Origin: Candidatus Sigynarchaeota archaeon
GTDB lineage: Archaea; Asgardarchaeota; Lokiarchaeia; Sigynarchaeales; Sigynarchaeaceae
Assembly (NCBI GenBank): GCA_030587525.1
Contig: JAUQYW010000550.1
Coordinates: forward strand, 1 to 39,682
Reading direction: 5' to 3'
Length of the DNA stretch: 39,682 bases
The position numbers were made by a program, and so were the translations under genes. This document shows positions 25,146 through 32,823 of this stretch, piece after piece (position 1 is the stretch's first letter; each line of letters begins with the position of its first letter). The notes below the pieces were generated by a model, which was not told the origin of the DNA, ran no database searches, and was given only the letters and a program-made list of their open reading frames with translations.

Positions 25146-26344
25146 GTTTCGTCCCCCAGGTAATACGCAACCTTCTCGACGCCGCGGATGTATTGATCGA
25201 CGAGTTCACCTGTCTCGTCCCACGGGAAATTCGGGAATGACACAAGTTGAGAAACCAATTTTTCGGTGAATGCGAAATCATCGGGCTTGTTCCCGCGCTC
25301 GGTGAAATAGGCTTGCTTGTGGAGGAGCTCGTACCTGCTCTGACCGACCCGCAGGCCCTCCGTGCCGAGCACTTGCACGAGCTCCGCCCGCGGGATGATG
25401 CCATATCCCTCGTCGTACACGATCTGGTTCATAAAATACCCGCGCTTGACGTGCTTGGGTATATCTGGCAAGAAAAATCCCGTGCCCTTGATATTCTTGA
25501 TGGCAGCCCTGAATTTCTCGCAATTTCTCGTGATGCGGCCGTTGACCTCGGGAAATTTTTTTAATTGGCATCTGGCGATCGCGGCATGGAGCGGGGACAG
25601 CCGGTGCTTGAGTCCGAGCCCCGTCCGCCTGTATTTCTTGTAATTTTCCCGTTCTAGGCTAGATACCCGTTCATAATGGCCAAGGGCGACAGACTTCTCG
25701 TAAATCTCGATATCGTTCGTGACTAGCACTCCCGCTTCCCCGGCCGGCAAGATCTTGGTTCCTTGGAGTGAAAAAACCGCACAAGCGCCGAACGTGCCTA
25801 TTTTTTTACCCCGGTACTCGGTACCGTGCGCGTGGGACGCGTCCTCGATCACCGTAATGGAATGCTTGTTGGCGATTTCCATGATAGGATCCATGTCGCA
25901 CGGGTATCCATACAAGTGAACCGGGACGATAGCTTTTGTTTTTTTCGTGATCTTTTTTGCGATATCAGACGGATCGATGCCGAGAGACGTTTTCTCGGAT
26001 TCGCAAAACACGATCTTGGCACCGAGGAATGCGGCGGGCATAGCCGATGCCCAGTACGTGTTCGTGGGCACGATTACCTCGTCACCGGGCTTGATGCCAA
26101 TCGAAAAAAACGCCGATAGCAAGCACGCGGTGCCGTTCACCTGCGGTAACGCATATTTTGTTCCAGCGAACGCGGCAAACTCCTTGGCAAAGTCATCCAC
26201 AACGCTCGACGAGGATATATCTCCCTTGCGCATCAAGTCCAGGACCGCATCTTCCTCCTCCTTGCCGAGCACAGGCCATTTCAGCAGCCGGTCTTGATCC
26301 AGGGTCACGGATCGTGGCCCGCCATCGATCGCGAGTTTGTCCAC
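25142..26344 (-). CDS. DegT/DnrJ/EryC1/StrS-family PLP-dependent sugar aminotransferase
   Basis: 400 residues of the DegT/AHBA-synthase family, which aminates keto-sugars on nucleotide carriers. Motifs: NGTACLLSAFFSIGIKPGDE (about 70-89), VPVHLYGYPCDM, PLP-stacking EDASHAHG with Asp168 and the usual Gln replaced by His171, and the Schiff-base Lys197 in SLQGTKILPAGEAG. Start codon is GTG, chosen because GGGAGG lies seven bases ahead and homology begins there. It is the second gene of the operon, 21 bases after the transporter gene and overlapping the membrane-anchored hydrolase gene by four bases. It may supply an aminosugar to the glycan handled by the following membrane proteins; some family members use inositol derivatives instead. 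Confidence 0.9.
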   Translation of the reverse strand: MDKLAIDGGPRSVTLDQDRLLKWPVLGKEEEDAVLDLMRKGDISSSSVVDDFAKEFAAFAGTKYALPQVNGTACLLSAFFSIGIKPGDEVIVPTNTYWASAMPAAFLGAKIVFCESEKTSLGIDPSDIAKKITKKTKAIVPVHLYGYPCDMDPIMEIANKHSITVIEDASHAHGTEYRGKKIGTFGACAVFSLQGTKILPAGEAGVLVTNDIEIYEKSVALGHYERVSSLERENYKKYRRTGLGLKHRLSPLHAAIARCQLKKFPEVNGRITRNCEKFRAAIKNIKGTGFFLPDIPKHVKRGYFMNQIVYDEGYGIIPRAELVQVLGTEGLRVGQSRYELLHKQAYFTERGNKPDDFAFTEKLVSQLVSFPNFPWDETGELVDQYIRGVEKVAYYLGDET

Positions 26345-26365
26345 GAGCTAGCCTCCCAGAAATCA

Positions 26366-27292
26366 TTATTTTGAACCAGCACTTGTTTCAGAGACCGCTT
26401 CCTCCTTAGCTTTTTCGACGGGGGAAGATAGGAGCCGGTTCAAGCTCTTGGATGAAGCGGTGCACAACAAGATAATGCCGCCGATGTTCAGGGCGAATGC
26501 GAGGACCTGGAAGATCCCCAGGGGAATCATGTAGATAAACGCGTCATTGATGAAAGGCACCAGGATCAAGAATGCCGCCTGAGCCGGCACGACGAGGCTC
26601 GCGTTCCCCCCTTTTTTAAATGCGTATTGCGTGGTCCAGAATGCGCCTTGCCCGACCACGATGCTGGCTACGAGCCACGGGTTGATTATCGAGCCTGTCA
26701 GTTCCCGGCCGCCTGTCGCCACGGAAAAAGATGTCGCGATCGATGCGAACCCGTTACAAACCCCCGCGATGATGCCGAACACGATGCCGTGTCTCTTGTT
26801 AAGCTTGACGGATACAATCGCCATGGTAACCCCGATGCACGCGACCGTGCACGCATACCACACGAAGTTAAGTCCTGGTAACGACATAGTCGCTTCCGTG
26901 TAATCGAACCCGAGCAAGACCGTTCCGGCGATGATGGTTGCAATGCCGATGATCTGCAGCCTGGAAACTTTTTCCTTGATGACATATACGGAGAAGATAA
27001 CGACCGACAGGATGCCGATGCCACCGAGGGCGACGAATGTCGATGACCTGTCAAGAAACATCTGGGCAGCCACTTGCGCGACCGCGGCCACGGCGGTCAT
27101 CAAGGATCCAGCGATCCAGAGGATAATCTTCCGCCGTTCCTCGGGCTTTTCCTTCCACTTTTTCCGCATATCCTTCCCGAGCGTTTCCGCCCCGAGGCGT
27201 TGAACGCCCTTGCCCAGATTCAAGCAAACCGTCGACACGATGCCGAAGAGGATAGCAAGAGCGAGATTGTATTCAAATTGGATAGCGAACAT
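26366..27292 (-). CDS. DMT-superfamily membrane protein, NIPA/EamA-like transporter
   Basis: 308 residues with nine or ten membrane helices. The first helix carries GIVSTVCLNLGKGVQRLG, like the NIPA-type Mg2+ transporter and EamA branches of the drug/metabolite superfamily; a second half repeats with VGQGAFWTTQYAFKKG and PAQAAFLILVPFINDAF. Possible cargo includes a divalent cation, a nucleotide sugar or a lipid-linked intermediate. The tail EKAKEEAVSETSAGSK is cytoplasmic-like. First gene of the five-gene minus-strand operon; the next start is 21 bases away. The ATG at 27292 has a weak GAGAGAT upstream. Confidence 0.75.
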   Translation of the reverse strand: MFAIQFEYNLALAILFGIVSTVCLNLGKGVQRLGAETLGKDMRKKWKEKPEERRKIILWIAGSLMTAVAAVAQVAAQMFLDRSSTFVALGGIGILSVVIFSVYVIKEKVSRLQIIGIATIIAGTVLLGFDYTEATMSLPGLNFVWYACTVACIGVTMAIVSVKLNKRHGIVFGIIAGVCNGFASIATSFSVATGGRELTGSIINPWLVASIVVGQGAFWTTQYAFKKGGNASLVVPAQAAFLILVPFINDAFIYMIPLGIFQVLAFALNIGGIILLCTASSKSLNRLLSSPVEKAKEEAVSETSAGSK

Positions 27293-27326
27293 GATTTATC
27301 TCTCTGTATCTACCTTGGATTATGGC

Positions 27327-27334
27327 TATTAAAC
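27327..27334 (-). promoter_or_regulatory. TATA-like box for the five-gene glycan operon
   Basis: On the minus strand this reads GTTTAATA, 35-42 bases ahead of the transporter ATG, which would give a short leader. A perfect 12-bp palindrome, ATGATATATCAT, lies further up at 27371-27382 across the end of the LRR gene and could be an alternative element. Confidence 0.3.
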
Positions 27335-27378
27335 ACTAAGGAAAAACAAGAAAACCAGCAATTGGAAGATATGATATA

Positions 27379-28863
27379 TCATAAATAGTGTTTTTTACGA
27401 AAACGGAACCACTCATTGATGATCCAAGGCAAAGGGTTCAACTTATTGTTTTGAAGGTTGATCTCTTTCAAAGACGTAAGCTGTACCATAGTTTCAGGAA
27501 GGGCTGATAAGATATTATCGCTCAAATCGAGAGTTTGAAGCGCGGTGAGCTGGCCTATAGTGTCAGGGAGATTTGTTAACTTGTTCTCACCTGCATCGAG
27601 GCACTGGAGCGATCTAAGTGCCCCGATTGAACTCGGGAGTGATTCTAAGTTGTTGCCTCTAAGGAAGAGCCATTCCAACGAAATCAGCTTTCCTATGGAG
27701 ACTGGGAAGGAAATTAGCAGGTTAAACTGGAGATTAAGGATCTGTAAGGATTGTAACTGACACAAATCATCGGGAAGGGACGTTATCGCGTTGGATTCCA
27801 AAGAAAGGTGCGCGAGTGATTTTATGTTTCCAATGCTCGCGGGAATCGATGATAATTGGTTGTGGCTAAGATTTAGATCCTGGAGCCAGGTCATCTTTGT
27901 GAGGGCTTCGGGGAATAAGGAAAGCTCGTTGTCTCCCAAGTATAGTTTCTGTAACGAGGTTAAGGCGTTCATCGTGCTCGGAAGAGATGTTAGATGATTA
28001 TAACCCGCCCGAAGGTCTTGAAGTGATTTCAGGGAACCTATCGATTCGGGGAATAGTAACAACCCATTCCAGGAGACATCAAGTGAAACCAAAGATACCA
28101 AATGTCCAATTGAATCCGGCAGCGATGTAAGAGCATTACTTCTCAGCTCCAATTTTTTCAACGACGTGAGCCCTGCTATCGCCTCGGGAAGAGATGACAG
28201 CCGATTATCAGAAATATAAAGGGTTTTCAGCAATTTCAGCAAACCGATACTATCTGGGAGAGATTTTAAGTGGTTCCAGTTTAATTGTAATTCCTCCAGC
28301 GATGTTAATCGCCCTATCATGTCTGGGAGCGATGATAGCAGATTACAACTAACATCAAGCGTTCTCAACGAATTCAACAAGCATATACTATCTGGAAGAG
28401 AGCTTAGTTGATTCCTGAATACATTTAGGTGCTGAAGAGAAGTCAAGCCACCGATTGTCTCGGGAAGTGATGATAACTTATTTTCTGCAATCTCAAGGAT
28501 TTGCAAGGATTTGAGCCCACCGATCGTCGCGGGAAGCGATGTTAACTCGTTCTCATGTACATCAAGGATTTGCAGAGAAGGTAATTGGCCCAAGGTTTCG
28601 GGAAGGGTATTCAACACATTCTTGTAGAGATATAGCTCTTTTAATTCTTTCAAATCACGAATGTTATCCGGGAGTGAACGCAATCCCATGCAGAACAATC
28701 CGAGCCCCGTGACATGCCCCCCGCTTTCGGTGAATCCAAACGTTCCTGCATCAACCTTTCTCATTCGCGCGATAGGCCGGCCAATAGCGTTTTCCAATGC
28801 TTCCAGCACGCTGACTTCGGTACTCTCGATCTCGAGGCCCTTGTAGAATCTCTTCTGTTCCAT
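27379..28863 (-). CDS. Leucine-rich-repeat protein, 18 repeats of 23 residues
   Basis: 494 residues. Residues 1-63 form a cap with the VTGLGLFCMGLRSLP entry seen in prokaryotic and Asgard LRR proteins. Residues 64-477 are exactly 18 repeats of 23 residues of the form LPxxIGxLxSLxxLxLxxNxLxS, and a capping WIINEWFRFRKKHYL ends the protein. Such solenoids bind other proteins, and in eukaryotes this repeat type (SHOC2, Ras-suppressor, plant PIRL) often binds small GTPases; whether that applies here is inference. There is no signal peptide or membrane segment. The gene is visibly more A+T-rich than its neighbours, which could mean recent acquisition or repeat expansion. GGTGAATCC ahead of the ATG is a possible ribosome site. 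Confidence 0.88.
   Translation of the reverse strand: MEQKRFYKGLEIESTEVSVLEALENAIGRPIARMRKVDAGTFGFTESGGHVTGLGLFCMGLRSLPDNIRDLKELKELYLYKNVLNTLPETLGQLPSLQILDVHENELTSLPATIGGLKSLQILEIAENKLSSLPETIGGLTSLQHLNVFRNQLSSLPDSICLLNSLRTLDVSCNLLSSLPDMIGRLTSLEELQLNWNHLKSLPDSIGLLKLLKTLYISDNRLSSLPEAIAGLTSLKKLELRSNALTSLPDSIGHLVSLVSLDVSWNGLLLFPESIGSLKSLQDLRAGYNHLTSLPSTMNALTSLQKLYLGDNELSLFPEALTKMTWLQDLNLSHNQLSSIPASIGNIKSLAHLSLESNAITSLPDDLCQLQSLQILNLQFNLLISFPVSIGKLISLEWLFLRGNNLESLPSSIGALRSLQCLDAGENKLTNLPDTIGQLTALQTLDLSDNILSALPETMVQLTSLKEINLQNNKLNPLPWIINEWFRFRKKHYL
27433..28674 (-). repeat. 18 in-frame 69-bp repeat units encoding the LRR solenoid
   Basis: The DNA is a tandem array with a 69-base period and no length change, matching 23-residue LRR units. 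Neighbouring units share recurrent pieces such as those for LPDSIG, SLQ and LSSLP but differ in between, so this is protein-level repetition and not a CRISPR or satellite. Confidence 0.85.
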
Positions 28864-28943
28864 TTCGGAGGATTCACCAATGCGTCGTCGTGTTTTCTAA
28901 AAAAGGTCATTTCAAGATTAGGTGAGCATGATAAACAAAGTTA

Positions 28944-28960
28944 TCTCCCACGATGGGAGA
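28944..28960. repeat. Perfect 7-bp inverted repeat with 3-base loop in divergent intergenic region
   Basis: TCTCCCA and TGGGAGA flank CGA. It lies about 80 bases ahead of the LRR gene start and about 190 ahead of the lipid kinase start in the window's longest gene-free stretch. It could be an operator for either gene. Apart from this repeat, the hairpins at 29101-29143 and a TATA box, nothing recognisable is seen in 28864-29153. Confidence 0.35.
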
Positions 28961-29080
28961 GATGTCGTTTCATCCTTTTTAAATCTAGTCGGAAACAAGA
29001 CCTTCGCGTGAAAAACCGGCAATTTAAGGCGTTTTATGGTATTCGAGGGTTGATCGGTCCGATAAAATCTGGACTTGCAT

Positions 29081-29090
29081 TTTTATATAG
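29081..29090 (+). promoter_or_regulatory. TATA box for the lipid kinase gene
   Basis: TTTTATATAG lies 64-73 bases ahead of the lipid kinase ATG. Initiation about 25 bases downstream would give a leader of about 40 bases that starts within or beside the inverted repeats at 29101-29143. Confidence 0.4.
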
Positions 29091-29100
29091 AGTCGATGAA

Positions 29101-29143
29101 AAGAGTCTCATAGTAGTGAGATTCTCTTAACTTCTCTTAGAAG
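29101..29143 (+). repeat. Two adjacent hairpin-forming inverted repeats ahead of the lipid kinase gene
   Basis: First element: AAGAGTCTCA pairs with TGAGA-TT-CTCTT, ten pairs with a two-base bulge around a TAGTAG loop (29101-29128). Second: CTTCT/AGAAG around CTT (29131-29143), eleven bases before the ATG. Either an operator overlapping the transcription start or a leader RNA structure is possible. Confidence 0.35.
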
Positions 29144-29153
29144 TGATGGCAAA

Positions 29154-30116
29154 ATGCAAAATTACGCTTTCATTATAAACCCACATTCTGCTGGTGGAAA
29201 GACAAAAAAGAAATGGGATTCATTGCTTGAACCTGCCTTGAAAGCAAAGAATGTGGATTACAAGGTATTTTTCACCGAAAGGCGCGAGCATGCTATCCAG
29301 CTGGCAAGGGATGCAGCCCAGTCCGGCGGTTTCAAGAATGTTGTCTCCGTTGGTGGAGACGGTACGTTCCACGAGGTCGTCAACGGGGTTCTCGACAAGA
29401 ATGGGAAGTTGGTCAAGCCCGGCACGAACGTGGGCGTCATATGTTCCGGCACGGGCTCGGATTTCATCAAGACGATAGGCATTCCGCAAGATCCTTTAGC
29501 TGCCATTGATTTAGCGTTAAAAGGAAACGTGCGGACGATCGACGTGTTGAAAGGAACCTTTCAAAGCGTGGATGGCCAGCAAATGTCGAAGTTTAGCATC
29601 AACGTCGCGGATGCCGGCGTTGGCGGCGACGTCGTGGCTCTCGTGAACCGGTCGCGGAAGATATTCGGCGGAAAAGTCACGTTCCAGCTGGCTATCCTGC
29701 GAACCTTCTTGTCCTACAAGCTCAAGCCTGTTCGCGTTGAACTGGATTCAGAAACGCCACGTGATATTGAGCTCGTGAGCATCTTTTTCGGCAATTGCAT
29801 CTATAACGGCGGTGGTCTCAAGGCTGCGTACAAGGCCGTGCCGGATGATGGCCTCATGGACGTCTTCATCATCCATGGAATCAAGCAAAAAAACGTGTTA
29901 GCAGCCAACATGAAAGAATTGTACAAGGATGATGCCGCGATCGAAGCCCTCATGAAAAAATTCCCATCGAACATGTCATATGGCCGGTACAAGAAAGCAA
30001 AGCTCATCCCAGCAGGTACCAAGGACGTTATGCTTGATTTCGACGGCGAGATGGTCGGCAAAGGCCCGCTGGACATTGAAATAATACCTTCGGCGGTCAA
30101 TGTCCTCGCACCATGA
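29154..30116 (+). CDS. Diacylglycerol-kinase-family lipid kinase (YegS/BmrU/DagK-like)
   Basis: 320 residues with the DGK catalytic fold: INPHSAGGKT (8-17) near the N-terminus, VVSVGGDGTFHEVVNG with the ATP-binding GGDGT at 67-71, GVICSGTGSDFIKTIG, and the C-terminal beta-domain ending LDFDGEMVGKGPLDIEI. Family members phosphorylate diacylglycerol, sphingosine or undecaprenol-type lipids; in archaea the substrate is probably an ether lipid alcohol or polyprenol, which is inference. There is no membrane helix; the family binds membranes peripherally. Length is normal. The following gene on the same strand is a glycerol-kinase-like enzyme 55 bases on, but a T-run between them suggests separate transcription. 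Confidence 0.92.
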   Translation: MQNYAFIINPHSAGGKTKKKWDSLLEPALKAKNVDYKVFFTERREHAIQLARDAAQSGGFKNVVSVGGDGTFHEVVNGVLDKNGKLVKPGTNVGVICSGTGSDFIKTIGIPQDPLAAIDLALKGNVRTIDVLKGTFQSVDGQQMSKFSINVADAGVGGDVVALVNRSRKIFGGKVTFQLAILRTFLSYKLKPVRVELDSETPRDIELVSIFFGNCIYNGGGLKAAYKAVPDDGLMDVFIIHGIKQKNVLAANMKELYKDDAAIEALMKKFPSNMSYGRYKKAKLIPAGTKDVMLDFDGEMVGKGPLDIEIIPSAVNVLAP

Positions 30117-30120
30117 GCCC

Positions 30121-30145
30121 TTTTATTTTTCCCCGTCTTTTTTTT
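30121..30145 (+). terminator. T-run terminator after the lipid kinase gene
   Basis: Starting four bases after the stop, TTTTATTTTT and a run of eight Ts flank CCCCG. This is a classic archaeal oligo-T terminator without a required hairpin. The second run followed by AACA may also serve as the AT-rich promoter element for the FGGY kinase gene, about 30 bases ahead of its ATG. Confidence 0.5.
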
Positions 30146-30171
30146 AACATCTGTCGTGCACAAGTGACGCC

Positions 30172-31716
30172 ATGAAAACCATACTCGTCATCGATTCCGG
30201 CGGTAGCAATATCCGGGCTCTCCTTTTCGACGAGCACGGTCAAATCGTGGCCAGGGAACATGAAAGCACGCCGCCACTTTTGCCAGAACCCGGTGCATTG
30301 GAGCACGATCCTGAAATGCTGTGGCATGCCCTGCTTTCGGTTTCAAAACGTGTTGTCGAAGCCGCGGGCCAGGATCCAAAGGACATCGTCGCGCTGGGCA
30401 TTTGCAACCAGCGTGCAAGTTTCTTGCTGTGGGATCGCGGTACGGGGAAACCAATCACGAACTTGATCGGCTGGGCCGATGTCCGGGCTGCAAAAACGAG
30501 CGATGCGGCGAACCGGCTTGTAAAATGGCGCTTGATCAAGGAACTCTGCAAGATCGTGCGCCCGATCATCTTCTCGCAAAGCGCCGTCATCACCGCGGCA
30601 TCGATGCTCAAGTTCACGACGGACATGGCCACCATCCGCTTGAAGTGGGTCCTCGATAGGGAACACGGGCTTCGGAAACGATGCAAGGCTGGTGAAATCG
30701 CGTTCGGCACGCTCGACACGTGGTTCATCCACAAGCTCACGGGCGGCAAGGTGCATGCCACGGATTTCACGAACGCGAGCGCGACGGGCATGCTCAACAC
30801 CTTCAAGCGTAAATGGAACGGCATTTTTCTTCGTATGTTCGGTATCGACCGGAGTATTTTACCTTCGATCAAGGACACGAATGCAGATTTCGGCACGACC
30901 GAGCCCGCTGCATTTAATGGCATGGCAATCCCCATACGAGCGGTTGCGGGCGACCAGATGGCAGCCCTGTTTGGCCAGAGATGTTTCGAGCCTGGTTCCG
31001 TGAAGATTTCGCAAGGCTCGGGTGCGTTTGTCGATCTGAATGTCGGCCCGAAGCCAAAGCTGTCGAAACGGGGCCTTTTCCCCTTGATCGCTTGGCGCAT
31101 CGATGGCAAGACGACGTACATGCTCGAGGGGTTCGTGGCAACGGCGGGTACGCTGATAGACTGGCTCGGGCAAGGGATCGGCTTGTCCGACACCCCCAAG
31201 GTGCTCAACGAGCTCGCAGCGGAATGTGATGATACAGAGGGCGTGTTCTTTATCCCGGCGAATTCAGGCATACGATTCCCGCATTTTAATGCGGATGCAC
31301 GTGGTTGCATCTTCGGCATGTCATTGTCCACGCACAAGCGCCACGTGGCTCGTGCGGTCCTGGAGGGGATCGCCTTGTCCCTTCACGAGGTCATCCGCGG
31401 CATGGAACGCGACACGAGAGTTTCCATCAAATCCTTGAAGGTTGATGGAGGCGTTTCAAAATCGGATATCTTGCTCCAATCCCTGGCAAATTTCGCGAAC
31501 GTGTCGGTGCATCGTGCACCTGAACCCGACATGACGGCCACGGGCATCGCCTACATTGCTGGTTTGAGCGCGGGCTTCTGGAAGGATTTCAACGAGATCG
31601 CGCAAATAAACCAAAAATACGCGACATTCGAACCGCGCATGGACCCGGCCGCGCGGGCAAAAAAACTCGCTGCATGGAAAAAAGCCATCCACTCGGTGTT
31701 ATCTATGTATTCTTGA
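30172..31716 (+). CDS. FGGY-family carbohydrate kinase, glycerol-kinase-like
   Basis: 514 residues, the usual FGGY length. The N-terminal ATPase fold starts ILVIDSGGSNIRALLFDE (4-21); GICNQRASFLLWDRGTGKPI is the glycerol-kinase-type NQR segment, and AGDQMAALFGQ carries the catalytic Asp261. KISQGSGAFVDLN replaces the usual KxTYGTG stretch, and DGGVSKSD with LEGIALSLHEV mark the C-terminal ATP-binding half. Close to GlpK but with changes near the substrate loops, so glycerol, xylulose or another polyol is possible. Cytoplasmic. GTGACG a few bases ahead of the ATG is a candidate ribosome site. It may feed glycerol phosphate into lipid or central metabolism next to the lipid kinase gene. Confidence 0.88.
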   Translation: MKTILVIDSGGSNIRALLFDEHGQIVAREHESTPPLLPEPGALEHDPEMLWHALLSVSKRVVEAAGQDPKDIVALGICNQRASFLLWDRGTGKPITNLIGWADVRAAKTSDAANRLVKWRLIKELCKIVRPIIFSQSAVITAASMLKFTTDMATIRLKWVLDREHGLRKRCKAGEIAFGTLDTWFIHKLTGGKVHATDFTNASATGMLNTFKRKWNGIFLRMFGIDRSILPSIKDTNADFGTTEPAAFNGMAIPIRAVAGDQMAALFGQRCFEPGSVKISQGSGAFVDLNVGPKPKLSKRGLFPLIAWRIDGKTTYMLEGFVATAGTLIDWLGQGIGLSDTPKVLNELAAECDDTEGVFFIPANSGIRFPHFNADARGCIFGMSLSTHKRHVARAVLEGIALSLHEVIRGMERDTRVSIKSLKVDGGVSKSDILLQSLANFANVSVHRAPEPDMTATGIAYIAGLSAGFWKDFNEIAQINQKYATFEPRMDPAARAKKLAAWKKAIHSVLSMYS

Positions 31717-31746
31717 AATAACCATTTTCAAGAAATGAAAAGAACC

Positions 31747-32784
31747 TCATTTTTTAAGAAATTGCTTGATCACGGGAACCAAGGCGGTCACGTACCGGTC
31801 GAAGCCCAGGTCATTGCAATGCGCGCCATCGATCAAGCAATCCCAGTCGCCCGGCCGGATAAAGTCCCGGCCTTCAACGAACGCGCAAGGCTTGCCTGCT
31901 TTCTTTTCGTTCTCGTAGTTCTTCTGGATGGTGTCCCTGATGATTTCGAAGGAGTGCTTTGGTTCCGGGGTTAGAGATTCCATCATTAATGATTGCGGGT
32001 TCACGTAGATGATCGGCACCTTCGGATATTGCTTCCGGATCTTGTCAATCATGTATGCGTATCGCTCGCGAATCAACTGCACTTCTTTTGGATCGGCGAT
32101 GTTGGCGCCCCAATCCATGATATACATGCTCACGCCGGATATTTTGGCTAAGAGATCGGACACCTCGTGCTCTCCTTTTCCAGCCCCTGCCATGCCGAGA
32201 TTCACCACCTCTGCATCGATAGCACGCCCGATTCGAGCTGGATACGCCAAGCCGACGCGGCTGGCAAATGCCCCTTGCGTGATCGATGAGCCGTAGACCA
32301 CGATCCGGCCGCGTACCTTGTACGGCGATGGTGGCAACATCTCCGGACCATCTTCAGGCACGCCGGGATAATCCCCTTCCAATGCCAGCGTGCGGATTTC
32401 CAGCGGTGAGTAGGTGGGCAGGTATACGGCATACTCATGGACTTGATTCACGTCGGTTTCGATCCAGATATTCTGATAGCCCTCGCGAATCGCTAAGACG
32501 CCCATCCAGAGTCCGTCGCGGTAAAAATCGATCCCGTATTGGCCAACCTGGGAGAATGCGGTCATACTTTGCTCCGGCGGGCGGTTTAGTTCGAAGGCGA
32601 TGATTTTCGTCTGGGCCCGGAAGCGGATCACGCCGCCCGCAGGATGGGTGGCGAGATGCTGAACCGCGACCGGCAGCTTCGGCAACGTGCTCGTGGGAAA
32701 TCGCTGCAATTTGAAATCAGTTTCAGTACCGAACCATGGCAATCCGTAAATAAACGGCTGTAGGTTCGTTCCAGAATATTCCAT
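31747..32784 (-). CDS. SGNH-hydrolase-type esterase with N-terminal beta domain
   Basis: 345 residues. An N-terminal beta-rich domain (about 1-130) as in SGNH hydrolases with a jelly-roll front, then the catalytic domain: block I VVYGSSITQG with Ser167, block II NLGMAGAGKGE, block III MDWGANIAD with Asn, and block V DGAHCND with Asp319 and His322. The GDS motif reads GSS here, common in the carbohydrate-esterase branch. Family knowledge: these deacetylate sugars or cleave other small esters. There is no signal peptide, so it is cytoplasmic. It lies 39 bases from the end of the MBL gene on the same strand, probably the same transcript. Its end converges on the FGGY kinase with 30 bases between. 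Confidence 0.85.
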   Translation of the reverse strand: MEYSGTNLQPFIYGLPWFGTETDFKLQRFPTSTLPKLPVAVQHLATHPAGGVIRFRAQTKIIAFELNRPPEQSMTAFSQVGQYGIDFYRDGLWMGVLAIREGYQNIWIETDVNQVHEYAVYLPTYSPLEIRTLALEGDYPGVPEDGPEMLPPSPYKVRGRIVVYGSSITQGAFASRVGLAYPARIGRAIDAEVVNLGMAGAGKGEHEVSDLLAKISGVSMYIMDWGANIADPKEVQLIRERYAYMIDKIRKQYPKVPIIYVNPQSLMMESLTPEPKHSFEIIRDTIQKNYENEKKAGKPCAFVEGRDFIRPGDWDCLIDGAHCNDLGFDRYVTALVPVIKQFLKK

Positions 32785-32823
32785 GATCGATCATTTTCAT
32801 TTCAAGGATAAGAAAACTGCTCT

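Noticed and set aside
27371..27382. Palindrome ATGATATATCAT at the end of the LRR gene
   Set aside because: It overlaps the LRR stop, is low-complexity A/T sequence and is too far from the transporter start to be the main promoter element; noted only as an alternative.
27433..28674. Regular 69-base repeats that might be a CRISPR array or satellite
   Set aside because: The repeats are in frame, have no spacers and encode a standard LRR solenoid.
30240..31337. Open frame of 365 codons on the minus strand
   Set aside because: It is antisense to the FGGY kinase gene, whose frame carries all family motifs.
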